44,419 nucleotides of DNA from Pseudomonadota bacterium (GCA_021804595.1 JAJZHH010000005.1:3551-47969), one strand, 5' to 3'; positions 19,597 to 28,184 are shown, numbered from the stretch's first letter. The notes: generated by a model from the letters alone, not told the origin. Translations and numbers: made by a program.

Positions 19597-19820
19597 GCCG
19601 TGCGAGGGGGCGTCGGGTTCGCCGTGGGCGAACGCAAGACCGAAGAAACGGCGCCATCGACGCCGGCAGGGCCGCACGGACGATCGACGTCGCGAAGATT
19701 CGAGCGAGAAGCACTCGCTGCAGGCTGCATTTTAGAGGTGCATCCGCGAAGCCGCCAAAAGCCGCGCTGCGAACAGCATGTTGAAACATGCGCCGCGTCC
19801 CAGCCGCTCTAGGATGAACG

Positions 19821-20627
19821 GTGCGTCGCAATTCGCGGCGCGTGGATCGAGGACGGGGAGGGCAGGGTTTGACGCAAGCACATCGAGCGGGCAGCCAGCG
19901 GAGCGCGCGCATCGCGGCATTCGGCGCCGTGGCCGTGGTGGTCGCGGCCGCCGCGGGGGCGGCCGGTTGGTGGCTTGGGCGAAGCGCAGCGCCGCAGCGC
20001 GCGGCGCTGCCGGTGATGTTCGACGCACCGCACTACCAGCAACTGATCAACCAGAACGGCGTGCGCGTGTCGTCGGACGCCTTTCGCGGCAAGGTCCAGG
20101 TGGTGACGTTTCTGTTTCCGTACTGCAACACCTATTGCCCGGTCGTCGCCACGCACCTGGTCGGTTTCGCCAATATGCTGGCCGGCACGCCGCTGGCCGG
20201 GCGCGTCGAGGTGGTCGCGTTCGACGTCGACCCGGGCGGCACCGGCCCGCGCCAGATGCGCGCTTTCCTGCACGAGTACGGCTGGAACCCGGACCGACCG
20301 GACTGGCAGTACCTGACCGGCACGCCGGCGCAGATCCGCCGGGTCGTCACGCAGGGCTACCACGTCGACTACCAGAAGGTCGTCGACAGCGGCTCCGGCG
20401 ACGACGCGCCGAGCGCGGCGCTGGCCGTGGCCGGCAGCGACCCGCAAGCCATCGTCGCCAACCCGCTGGCCGACCAGGCGCACGTCGACTACGACATCAC
20501 GCACGAGGACGTGATGATGCTGGTCGACGCGCAGGGTCGCGTGCGCCGCATCTACGACCAGGCCGACGCGGTCGGCAAGATGCGCCTGCTGGCCGACGTG
20601 CGCGCGCTGCTCGGCGGCGCGCGCTGA
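19821..20627 (+). CDS. SCO1/SenC-family protein
   Basis: TM anchor; VVTFLFPYCNTYCPVVATHL (CxxxC); start codon uncertain (in-frame TTG near 19869 possible). Confidence 0.82.
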   Translation: MRRNSRRVDRGRGGQGLTQAHRAGSQRSARIAAFGAVAVVVAAAAGAAGWWLGRSAAPQRAALPVMFDAPHYQQLINQNGVRVSSDAFRGKVQVVTFLFPYCNTYCPVVATHLVGFANMLAGTPLAGRVEVVAFDVDPGGTGPRQMRAFLHEYGWNPDRPDWQYLTGTPAQIRRVVTQGYHVDYQKVVDSGSGDDAPSAALAVAGSDPQAIVANPLADQAHVDYDITHEDVMMLVDAQGRVRRIYDQADAVGKMRLLADVRALLGGAR

Positions 20628-20648
20628 CACCGGGGCCGCCGGCGCCGG

Positions 20649-20933
20649 CTAGCCGCCGGTCAGCGCCTGGAACACGTGCACGGTGCTGGCGTCGCCGACG
20701 CGGTCGGACAGCGTGTCGCGGTCGACGACGATGCGCCCGTCGATGCTCAGCGCGACGTGTCGACGCAACGCGCCGCGTTCGTCGAGCACGTAGTCGGTGA
20801 AACCCGGCGCGAGCGCGTCGACCGCGCGCAGCACGTCGCGCACCGGGCCGGCGGCGACGTGGACCGCGCGCCCGCGCAATGCCGGGAAGAAGCGGTGCAG
20901 GTGGGGCGTGATGTCGACCGTGGCCATCGGCAT
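20649..20933 (-). CDS. MoaD/ThiS-family ubiquitin-like sulfur carrier
   Basis: About 94 aa ending VHVFQALTGG (C-terminal Gly-Gly); start overlaps stop of the upstream gene (TGATG). Confidence 0.85.
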   Translation of the reverse strand: MPMATVDITPHLHRFFPALRGRAVHVAAGPVRDVLRAVDALAPGFTDYVLDERGALRRHVALSIDGRIVVDRDTLSDRVGDASTVHVFQALTGG

Positions 20934-22132
20934 CAACCGAAGCGTACCGAATAGATCGGCGGGAAATGCTGGCCCAGGCAGCTCCACGAATCGCCGCGGT
21001 CCTCGGACAGGTAGACGTTGCCGGTCGAGCTGCCGAAACACAGGCAGTCGCCGCAGGCGTCGAAGCCGTGGCGCAGCACGACGTCGTAGGCGTGGCGTTG
21101 CGGCAGGCCGCGGCGCAGCGCGGTCCAGCTGCGCCCGCCGTCCTCGGTGCGGGCGACGAACACGCCGCCGTCGATCGCCGTGCGCTGTGCACCGCTGTGC
21201 GCCGGCACGACCCAGGCGCAGCGGCCGTCGCGCGCGTCGACCGCGACCGGGAAGCCGAAATGCACGCCCGCGTCGGGCTGGCTGACCCGGCTCCAGCTGC
21301 GCGCACCGTCGGCGCTGTGGAACACGCCGCAGTGGTTCTGCTGCCAGACGTGGTCGGGCTGCGTCGCGCACGCGGCCATGCAGTGCGGGTCGTGGCCCCA
21401 GTCGGCGCGCGGGTCGGGCAGATAGTCGTTGAGCATGCCGGCGTTGCGCCCCGACCAGCTGAGCCCGCCGTCGCGCGTCTCGAGCACGCCGGCCGAAGAC
21501 GCCGCCAGCAGCAGATGCGTGCCGTCGCGCGGGTCGACGACGATCGAATGGATGCCGGGCTCGAACACGCCGTAGTCGACGCTGGCCGGCGTGCCGAACC
21601 AGCGGTTGGCGTGGGTCGCGTCGCCGGCGAACAGGTCGCCGCCGCGGCTGTCGTGGTTCCACAGCGGCCGGTTCAGCGCCCAGCTGTCGCCGCCGTCGTC
21701 GCTGACGAACAGCCCGCCGGGGATCGTGCCGGCGTACAGCCGCCCGGGCTGGTCGGCGTTGCCGGCGGCCAGGCACCAGATCTTGTAGACGATCGCGCCC
21801 TTGTACTCGGGCCGCGCGGCCGGCGCCGCCGGGTCGAAGTCGGGCGTGGGCATGTACTTGACGATGTAGCGCGCGCCGGCCGGGTATTTCAGCGTCGACA
21901 CGTCGTGCCAGCTGACGCCGCCATCGCGCGAGCGCGACAGCTTCGGGCCCCAGTGGCCGTGGTCGAGGTTGGCCCACAGCGTGCCGTCGCGCGCGTCGCG
22001 CATCGCGAAACAGACCGGAATGCCGGCGTGTTCGATCGCGCGCGGTCGCCATCCGTCGGCGCCGCGGTCGACGATGACCGTTCCCTTGCGCGTTCCGAGC
22101 AGGATCATCGTGGCCTTGCGGTCGGTGGGCAT
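20933..22132 (-). CDS. BNR/Asp-box beta-propeller protein (exo-sialidase/WD40-YVTN-like)
   Basis: Repeated SxDGGxSW motifs: SRDGGVSWHD, SDDGGDSWAL, TRDGGLSWSG, TEDGGRSWTA, SEDRGDSWSC. Confidence 0.9.
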   Translation of the reverse strand: MPTDRKATMILLGTRKGTVIVDRGADGWRPRAIEHAGIPVCFAMRDARDGTLWANLDHGHWGPKLSRSRDGGVSWHDVSTLKYPAGARYIVKYMPTPDFDPAAPAARPEYKGAIVYKIWCLAAGNADQPGRLYAGTIPGGLFVSDDGGDSWALNRPLWNHDSRGGDLFAGDATHANRWFGTPASVDYGVFEPGIHSIVVDPRDGTHLLLAASSAGVLETRDGGLSWSGRNAGMLNDYLPDPRADWGHDPHCMAACATQPDHVWQQNHCGVFHSADGARSWSRVSQPDAGVHFGFPVAVDARDGRCAWVVPAHSGAQRTAIDGGVFVARTEDGGRSWTALRRGLPQRHAYDVVLRHGFDACGDCLCFGSSTGNVYLSEDRGDSWSCLGQHFPPIYSVRFG

Positions 22133-22231
22133 GGCGCTCTCCATCGGGGGAACATGCGACGACGGCTGAAGTCTAGTCCGTTTGGAATGTGTGGTTTCGC
22201 CGTTATGCTGGCGCCGCAGGAGACCCCCACG

Positions 22232-22540
22232 ATGAAATCGATCCATCTGTTCGCCGCCGGTGCTGCGCTGGTCGCGCTGTTCGCACTCGGCAACCCCGGA
22301 CGCGGCGCCTACGCGCGTCACGAACTCAAGCGCCTCGAAGGCGGCGGCGGCGTCACCGGGCTGGTCTCGGGGGCGATGCCCGGCGCCACGCGCGCCTATC
22401 TGATGAGCAACACCGAGCGCAGCAATTACGGCCTGTTCTCGGTCTACCGGCTGCATCGCCCCGGGCAGGACGACGAAGTCACGCTCGGCGTGCTGTGGAG
22501 CTTCGTCCACGTGAGCGGAACCGAGCACGACGGCGACTGA
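22232..22540 (+). CDS. Small secreted/anchored protein, DUF4359-like
   Basis: MKSIHLFAAGAALVALFALGNPGRGAYARHELKR...RSNYGLFSVYRLHRPGQDDEVTLGVLWSFVHV. Confidence 0.65.
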   Translation: MKSIHLFAAGAALVALFALGNPGRGAYARHELKRLEGGGGVTGLVSGAMPGATRAYLMSNTERSNYGLFSVYRLHRPGQDDEVTLGVLWSFVHVSGTEHDGD

Positions 22541-22561
22541 GCCGGCGCTTTCATCGACGTC

Positions 22562-24199
22562 TCAAGCGTGCTCGAAGCCGATGCGGAAGTTGCCCCAGAG
22601 GCGCTTGCCGAGATGGATCGGCGCATCGACTTCGTGCACGATCTCGCCGGTGTCGCGGGCGTAGACCTGGCACAGCAGCGGCTTGGTGTTGCGCGCCGCG
22701 CTCAGCCCGGCAGGGTCGCCGAAAATGCGCTTGACGCGGCTGCGCGAGACATCCTTTGCGTCGTCTCCAGTTAGAGACTGGTCGAACTTCGAATTGTGTG
22801 TCGCCGCGTAGCCATTGCGGTCAGTGGCCAGCGCGAAGCGGAAATCCGCCGAACGCGCCAGGATCTCGTCGTACAGCGGCTGCATATGTTTGGCGAACAG
22901 CGCGGTGTGCTGGGCATCGAAGCGCATCGACCCGGCGACGACGCCGAGCTCGCGATAATGATCGTCGAACAGGGCGGCTTCGCTTGTTTGCCCCGACTCG
23001 ATCAGCTCGAGCATGCGCTGGCGCACCTTGTTCGCCCCGTCGACCGCTGCGGCGCTGGCTGCCGTCAGTGGTGACACGTCCCCCGGCGCGCGCTGCTCGT
23101 TGCGCTGGCCGCGCAGGCGCTGGCGCGCGGCGATCGCGTCGGCGTTGAGCCGGAAATGCCCGAGTGCCTGCGCCAGATCGTCGGTATAGACGCGGATCGA
23201 CTCGGCGGCGACGGTCAGCTCTTCGGACGCCGCCGCGCTGCGCTGGCTGGCGTCGCTGATGTCATGGATCACCGCGGTGATGCGGCCGATGCCGCTGGCC
23301 TGTTCGCCGTTGGCCGCGTTGACTTCGCCGAGCAGGTCCGAGGTGCGCTGCACCGATGGGATGATCGCGGCAATGCGCTCGCCGGCGGCTTGCGCCTGCT
23401 CGAGCGATCCGGCGGCGAGTGCGTCGATTTCGCGCGCCGTGGCTTGCGTGCGTTCGGCAAGCTTGCGCACCTCGGCGGCGACCACGCCGAAGCCGCGCCC
23501 CTGGGCTCCGGCGCGGCCGGCTTCGATCGCGGCGTTGAGCGCGAGCATGTGGGTCTGTTCGGCGATGTCGCTGACCACCGAGATGCGTTCGACGATCGAG
23601 CGCATGCGCGCGAGCGTGTCGCGCACCGATGCGCCTCCCTGCTCGGCGCGAGCGGCGGCGTCGGCGGCCAGCGTCGCGGTCTGCTGCGTGTTGTGCGCGG
23701 TCTCGCGAATGGTGGCCTCGAACTGCTGCAGCGTCGTCGACGTTTCGACCACCGAGCGGGTCTGCTCGAGCGCGCCGCGCGACAGCGACTGCGATGCATC
23801 AAGAATTTCACGGGCGATGCGCAGTAGGTCGTCGTGGGCGATGTGCACGTCGGCCATCGCTTCGGTGACGCGCTGTGCCAGTGTGTGCACCGCGCCGAGC
23901 ACACCGCGCGGCGCGGGCGTCGTCGCGGGCAGCGTCAGCTCGCCGGTGGCGACGGCGCGGGTCAGGTGCAGCAGTTCGGCGGGCTCGGCACCCAGCGCGC
24001 CGACGACGGCCACCCAGACAGAGCGGCTCGCCAATGCCGCGACGAGCACCGCGGCCAGCGCATAGGCGGCGCAAACCCAGACCGATGACGCAAGGCCGAA
24101 GTGCACGGCGCCGGCGAACGCCAGCGCCATCACGGCCGGAACGCCGCAGGCGCCGGCCAATCGCCACCGCAGGCGGCAGGCGCCCTGGGGCTCGATCAT
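22562..24199 (-). CDS. Methyl-accepting chemotaxis protein with C-terminal sensor-like domain
   Basis: Two closely spaced TMs, MCP hairpin ([43 protein letters not shown]), C-terminal FALATDRNGYAATHNSKF...ARNTKPLLCQVYARDTGEIVHEVDAPIHL. Confidence 0.92.
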   Translation of the reverse strand: MIEPQGACRLRWRLAGACGVPAVMALAFAGAVHFGLASSVWVCAAYALAAVLVAALASRSVWVAVVGALGAEPAELLHLTRAVATGELTLPATTPAPRGVLGAVHTLAQRVTEAMADVHIAHDDLLRIAREILDASQSLSRGALEQTRSVVETSTTLQQFEATIRETAHNTQQTATLAADAAARAEQGGASVRDTLARMRSIVERISVVSDIAEQTHMLALNAAIEAGRAGAQGRGFGVVAAEVRKLAERTQATAREIDALAAGSLEQAQAAGERIAAIIPSVQRTSDLLGEVNAANGEQASGIGRITAVIHDISDASQRSAAASEELTVAAESIRVYTDDLAQALGHFRLNADAIAARQRLRGQRNEQRAPGDVSPLTAASAAAVDGANKVRQRMLELIESGQTSEAALFDDHYRELGVVAGSMRFDAQHTALFAKHMQPLYDEILARSADFRFALATDRNGYAATHNSKFDQSLTGDDAKDVSRSRVKRIFGDPAGLSAARNTKPLLCQVYARDTGEIVHEVDAPIHLGKRLWGNFRIGFEHA

Positions 24200-24437
24200 G
24201 CGAATGTCTCCTTGTCCTGCTGTTCTGCGCGCGCGTACTCGACGCGTGCTGCCACGTTCTTGATACCCCGGCAACGGCGCCGGGCACGCGTGGTATTTGA
24301 GCGCCGATTCTTCACCATCGGTCTGACAGCAGACTGTCGTCGTGCCAGCCGTCGCGGCGCGCCGCCGACCCAGTTCGGCCATGCAGCCTTGCCGAGTGCG
24401 CGGGCGGCGCAACCGTACCGGCCGAGTTGACCGGATT

Positions 24438-25289
24438 TCAATGTGCCGTCACCTCGTAAGACTTATGACCCGGCTGACTGTATTTCAAGCGAACTCCGGT
24501 CAATTCCGCGACGCCGTTCGCGGTGATGAGATATTTATAGGTTATCGTGTCCTTCGCGTCGGTCTCGTGGTCTCGGGTTTGCCGGGTCACGTCGAAATTC
24601 AAGCCACCGCTCGGATTGGCGCTGGTGGTATACGTGAGCTGTTGTGTTTGGACAATCGTCTGCATTTTGTCCCCGTTCCTGCGGCATACGAGGTCGGCAA
24701 GCGTGCCGTATTCGCCGGCCTTTGCCGCGGTCGGGTAGCCCGAAGCGAGCGTCGCCGAGCAATCGTGGGCTCCTGAGCTGGTCGCGTACAGAAGCATTTC
24801 CGTATCGTAAGTATTGCTATAGAGTGCTTCCTGCGCATAGGTGGACTTGCCGTGCATAAAAATCTGCAGCCCTGTTACGGCGAATCCTACGTTAAATTTT
24901 GTCTCGTCGTACTTTACAGGTGGATTCACCTCGACCGTGACAGTCCCGAGCACAGGCGCGCGGTGTTCATCCGGGTCGAAATTGCCTGAGCTTATGCGCA
25001 GATGTTTATGGTACCCCTTCATGTACAGGCTTTTCATGGCCTTGCGAACGTCGTAAGTCGCGTTGGCAGGCGCGCCCTGACTTTGCGCGCTGTCGCCCGG
25101 GGCGTTGTTGCCGGTGTCGGTTTGAGCAATTTGTTCGACCGTGCTGCGTACGGCCGGTTCACGGGTCAGGTTGGTCGGATGGTGCGGATCCAGCGGGCTG
25201 AATGTGGCCGCACCGTTGCCACCCCCGCCCCCGCATGCGGCCAATGCCGCGGGGAGTACGCATGCAAATATAATCGTCAGTTTGTTCAT
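24438..25289 (-). CDS. Hypothetical lipoprotein
   Basis: MNKLTIIFACVLPAALAACGGGGG lipobox; locally lower GC; no family recognised. Confidence 0.75.
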   Translation of the reverse strand: MNKLTIIFACVLPAALAACGGGGGNGAATFSPLDPHHPTNLTREPAVRSTVEQIAQTDTGNNAPGDSAQSQGAPANATYDVRKAMKSLYMKGYHKHLRISSGNFDPDEHRAPVLGTVTVEVNPPVKYDETKFNVGFAVTGLQIFMHGKSTYAQEALYSNTYDTEMLLYATSSGAHDCSATLASGYPTAAKAGEYGTLADLVCRRNGDKMQTIVQTQQLTYTTSANPSGGLNFDVTRQTRDHETDAKDTITYKYLITANGVAELTGVRLKYSQPGHKSYEVTAH

Positions 25290-25754
25290 GGCGTTTCGTC
25301 CGGTTTTTTGCAAATCAAGTGGAGATTTTTTGAGGCGGGCGCCTTGACGAGGGCGCTGGTAACAGCTTGCACAGAACTATATTTCCAATTTTCTTCATGA
25401 AATGAGCCGGAATGCTTTAAGAAGAGAAGACGGTTTGGGTGTGCGAAGCTTCGGGCCTGCCGGTGTTGTCGGCGCATGCCGCAATGGCAGAGTTTTCCGG
25501 GGCAGCCTTCGATCGAGGCCAACGCCCGTGCCGGAGTGCGGCGAGACTGTGCAAAACAGTGTGTCAGTATATTGAACGTGGCAGACAGGAAGTGTTTTTC
25601 CGTTGCAAGTCGTGGGGCCTTAAAACAGCACGGCGCGCATGGAAAATTTGGCCGATGTGCCCATTAAATTGGTGCTGGACGCGGGTTGTAAAATATCTAT
25701 CCATACTGACCGGAGGCCTGCGGATCATGCGGTTGCTGGCCGGCGACAATTAAC

Positions 25755-25841
25755 TTGAGCGGCGGCAACGGCAACTGGCGCGTGACCTTCACCTTCGACG
25801 GTGAGGACGCGATCCTGGTGGATGACCAGGACTACCACTGA
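25755..25841 (+). pseudogene. Truncated HigB/RelE-type toxin C-terminus
   Basis: LSGGNGNWRVTFTFDGEDAILVDDQDYH* directly before higA; no in-frame upstream coding beyond the stop at 25707. Confidence 0.75.
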
Positions 25842-25864
25842 CGACGAGGGATTGGAGAAAACGG

Positions 25865-26185
25865 ATGAGCAAGATGCACAACCCGCCCCACCCGGGGCTG
25901 ACGCTGCGTGACGACGTGCTGCCCGCGCTCGGGCTGACGGTCACCGATGCGGCCGAGCAACTCGGCGTCGGCCGCCAGGCGCTGTCGCGCGTACTCAACG
26001 GGCGTGGGGCGATTTCCACCGAGATGGCGCTGCGCATCGAGCAGTGGCTCGGTGTCGACCGCGGCGGCCGAGCTGAGGTCTGGCTGGCGCAGCAGACTGC
26101 CTACGATCTGTGGCAGGCCCGACGGGCTGGCGCGCCGACGAAGGTCAAGCCGGCGCCGGCAGAGCCGGAGCACGCTGCAGCCTGA
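25865..26185 (+). CDS. higA: HigA-family antitoxin
   Basis: MSKMHNPPHPGLTLRDDVLPALGLTVTDAAEQLGVGRQALSRVLNGRGAISTEMALRIEQWLGV. Confidence 0.92.
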   Translation: MSKMHNPPHPGLTLRDDVLPALGLTVTDAAEQLGVGRQALSRVLNGRGAISTEMALRIEQWLGVDRGGRAEVWLAQQTAYDLWQARRAGAPTKVKPAPAEPEHAAA

Positions 26186-26225
26186 TGGGGCAAGCATCAG
26201 CGGATTCGCGCCGAAGTGGCTGCGC

Positions 26226-26303
26226 TCACCACAAGTTCACCACAAGGCCGCGTTCGCCATGTGCCGCACGATCGGAAAGGCTGGGCGGAAACAAAGCGGA
26301 AAC
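26226..26303. repeat. Two pairs of short direct repeats next to tRNA-Leu
   Basis: TCACCACAAG at 26226 and 26237; GCGGAAAC at 26285 and 26296; both pairs with 11-bp period. Confidence 0.6.
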
Positions 26304-26361
26304 GATGCGGTCATCGATGATCGACCAAACTCTCAATAAACGACGCCAACGCGTTGTTTCC

Positions 26362-26451
26362 TGGTGCCCGGAGGGGGAATCGAACCCCCACGACCTGATT
26401 AGGGTCGGCGGATTTTAAGTCCGCTGCGTCTACCGATTTCGCCATCCGGGC
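26362..26451 (-). tRNA. tRNA-Leu (TAA anticodon), CCA encoded
   Basis: GCCCGGATGGCGAAATCGGTAGACGCAGCGGACTTAAAATCCGCCGACCCTAATCAGGTCGTGGGGGTTCGATTCCCCCTCCGGGCACCA; class II variable arm. Confidence 0.96.
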
Positions 26452-26628
26452 CGGCCGCCATCCTAGTCGATGCGGGGCCGGCGGCGGCCGAACCCAGACG
26501 CGTCGATACCCGCGAATCCGGGGGTGGAGCGGCGCGCGCAAACGCTTTGACCCGCATAGCATCATGGGAATAGTCGCGCGGACCGATTCAGCGCGGCGCA
26601 GCGGTTCATTCGCCGAAGTCCTGCATCG

Positions 26629-27567
26629 ATGTCTATGGCGTTCCGATGGGTGTTGCGTCGTTGGCTGAGTGGCGCGTCGGCGAGCGGGCCGCGGGAGGTC
26701 GCGCGCCGGCCGCTGGACGCCGCCGGCGCCGGCGCCGGCGACGCTGCCGCGCCCGCCGCCGAACTGGCGCCGCCCGACTCGGTCGAGCTGTATCAGCGCC
26801 TGACGGGTGACCGCTGCGCAGGCGCCACCGACACGTCGCCGCGGCAGCACGAAGGCGCATTTCTCGACTGGATCCACACGCTGCTGGAGTCGCGCCAGCC
26901 GCTGGCGCACTGGGTGCCGCGGCCGCCGTCGATGCTGCCGCGTCTGCTGGCGTGTCTGCGCGGCGAGGAGCCGTCGCTGCGCGAGGCCTCGGCGCTGGTG
27001 CGCGCCGATCCGCAACTGGTCGCCGAGATCGTGCGCCAGGCCAATTCGGCGCGAATGCAGCACGGTGCACCGGTCACCGACCTCGAGCAGGCGGTGTTGC
27101 GCTTGGGGGTCGACGGCCTGTTGCGCGTGGCTGGCGCCAGCGTGATGCGCCCGCTGTACGACGCGCGGCGCGACGTGCTGCTGGCGCAGGCCGCGCCGAA
27201 GCTGGCGCGCCTGGCGCTGGCGAAAAGCCTGCTGTGTTTCATGCAGGCGCCGCGTTGTGGGGTCGACGCGTTCGACGCCTATCTGGCCGGGCTCACGCAC
27301 AACGTCGGCTGGGTCGGCGTGTTGCGCGCGCTCGCGGTACAGGCGCCGCAGGCGCCGCGACCTTACAGCTGCGGTTTCGTGGTGCAGTTGTCGCGACTGA
27401 GCGAGCGCATGTACGGGGTCAGCGCCGAGCAGTGGCAGATCAACGACGCGCTGACCGGGCTGGGCAGCGCCTTGCGCGCATCGCCGCTGGGCGAGTCGAC
27501 GCTGCCGCTGGCACGCGTGTTGTGGCGCGCCGAAACCGAGGCGGTACGCAAGCTGCTGGTTGCTTGA
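26629..27567 (+). CDS. HDOD domain protein
   Basis: WVPRPPSMLPRLLACLRGEEPSLREASALVRADPQLVAEIVRQANSARMQHGAPVTDLEQAVLRLGVDGLLRV. Confidence 0.85.
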   Translation: MSMAFRWVLRRWLSGASASGPREVARRPLDAAGAGAGDAAAPAAELAPPDSVELYQRLTGDRCAGATDTSPRQHEGAFLDWIHTLLESRQPLAHWVPRPPSMLPRLLACLRGEEPSLREASALVRADPQLVAEIVRQANSARMQHGAPVTDLEQAVLRLGVDGLLRVAGASVMRPLYDARRDVLLAQAAPKLARLALAKSLLCFMQAPRCGVDAFDAYLAGLTHNVGWVGVLRALAVQAPQAPRPYSCGFVVQLSRLSERMYGVSAEQWQINDALTGLGSALRASPLGESTLPLARVLWRAETEAVRKLLVA

Positions 27568-27598
27568 CCCGGTGCGCGTCAAGCGGGTGCGCGGCGGG

Positions 27599-27790
27599 TC
27601 AGGGATCGATGACCTTGGCGCAGACGTCGGTCGGCACCGCGGCGACGTGGCCGACCACCGGCACCGCTTTCAATCCGGCTGACGCGATGCGGCACGGCAG
27701 CGCGAGCACGCCGCAACCGCCGAGCGCGCTCAGCGCCAGTGCAGCGCCGAGCAAGCGCAGCCGGACATGGGCACGGGCGACTCGTCGCAT
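27599..27790 (-). CDS. Small lipoprotein (63 aa), DUF6726-like
   Basis: MRRVARAHVRLRLLGAALALSALGGCGVLALPCRIASAGLKAVPVVGHVAAVPTDVCAKVIDP; lipobox LSALGGC; downstream of tRNA-Cys on the same strand. Confidence 0.75.
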   Translation of the reverse strand: MRRVARAHVRLRLLGAALALSALGGCGVLALPCRIASAGLKAVPVVGHVAAVPTDVCAKVIDP

Positions 27791-27823
27791 CGGTCGATCG
27801 CTTGCGAAGCAGGGAAAGGTGGG

Positions 27824-27897
27824 TGGAGGCGCGGGCGGGAGTCGAACCCACCTGGAAGGATTTGCAGTCCTCTGCATAGCCGCTTTGCTACCGCGCC
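27824..27897 (-). tRNA. tRNA-Cys (GCA anticodon), CCA encoded
   Basis: GGCGCGGTAGCAAAGCGGCTATGCAGAGGACTGCAAATCCTTCCAGGTGGGTTCGACTCCCGCCCGCGCCTCCA. Confidence 0.96.
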
Positions 27898-27914
27898 GTC
27901 GAATCCAGACCATA

Positions 27915-27939
27915 GCAGCAAGCGCGCTGCGCTTGCTGC
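27915..27939. repeat. Perfect 11-bp-stem inverted repeat
   Basis: GCAGCAAGCGC-gct-GCGCTTGCTGC between tRNA-Gly and tRNA-Cys. Confidence 0.8.
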
Positions 27940-27971
27940 GTGTCGAATATTCCGACGAAAGTCCCGTCGAA

Positions 27972-28001
27972 AAAAAAGGGAAGAACGGGCTTCCCTTTTT
28001 T
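27972..28001 (-). terminator. Bidirectional-looking intrinsic terminator between tRNA genes
   Basis: AAAAAAGGGAAG-aacggg-CTTCCCTTTTTT, 12-bp stem, U-tract in both directions. Confidence 0.8.
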
Positions 28002-28047
28002 CCTCGGTCCGCGTTCGCCGGCATTGCACCGACGACCGTGGAAAATA

Positions 28048-28123
28048 TGGAGCGGGAAACGAGTCTCGAACTCGCGACCTCAACCTTGGCAAGGTTGCGC
28101 TCTACCAACTGAGCTATTCCCGC
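28048..28123 (-). tRNA. tRNA-Gly (GCC anticodon), CCA encoded
   Basis: GCGGGAATAGCTCAGTTGGTAGAGCGCAACCTTGCCAAGGTTGAGGTCGCGAGTTCGAGACTCGTTTCCCGCTCCA. Confidence 0.96.
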
Positions 28124-28133
28124 GAAAACTGAA

Positions 28134-28161
28134 ATTCTATACCTTCCAGAGATTCTGTCAA
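28134..28161 (-). promoter_or_regulatory. sigma70 promoter of tRNA-Gly
   Basis: On minus strand TTGACA, 16 nt, TAGAAT just upstream of the tRNA 5' end. Confidence 0.75.
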
Positions 28162-28184
28162 CACCCTGCAGCGAAGATTCTTCG

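Noticed and set aside
20966-22540. 524-aa plus-strand ORF
   Set aside because: Mostly antisense to the BNR gene; only its 3' end (from 22232) is a credible CDS
26365-28123. tRNA-Gly/Cys/Leu as one simple tRNA operon
   Set aside because: A terminator lies between Gly and Cys, and an HDOD gene on the opposite strand lies between Cys and Leu
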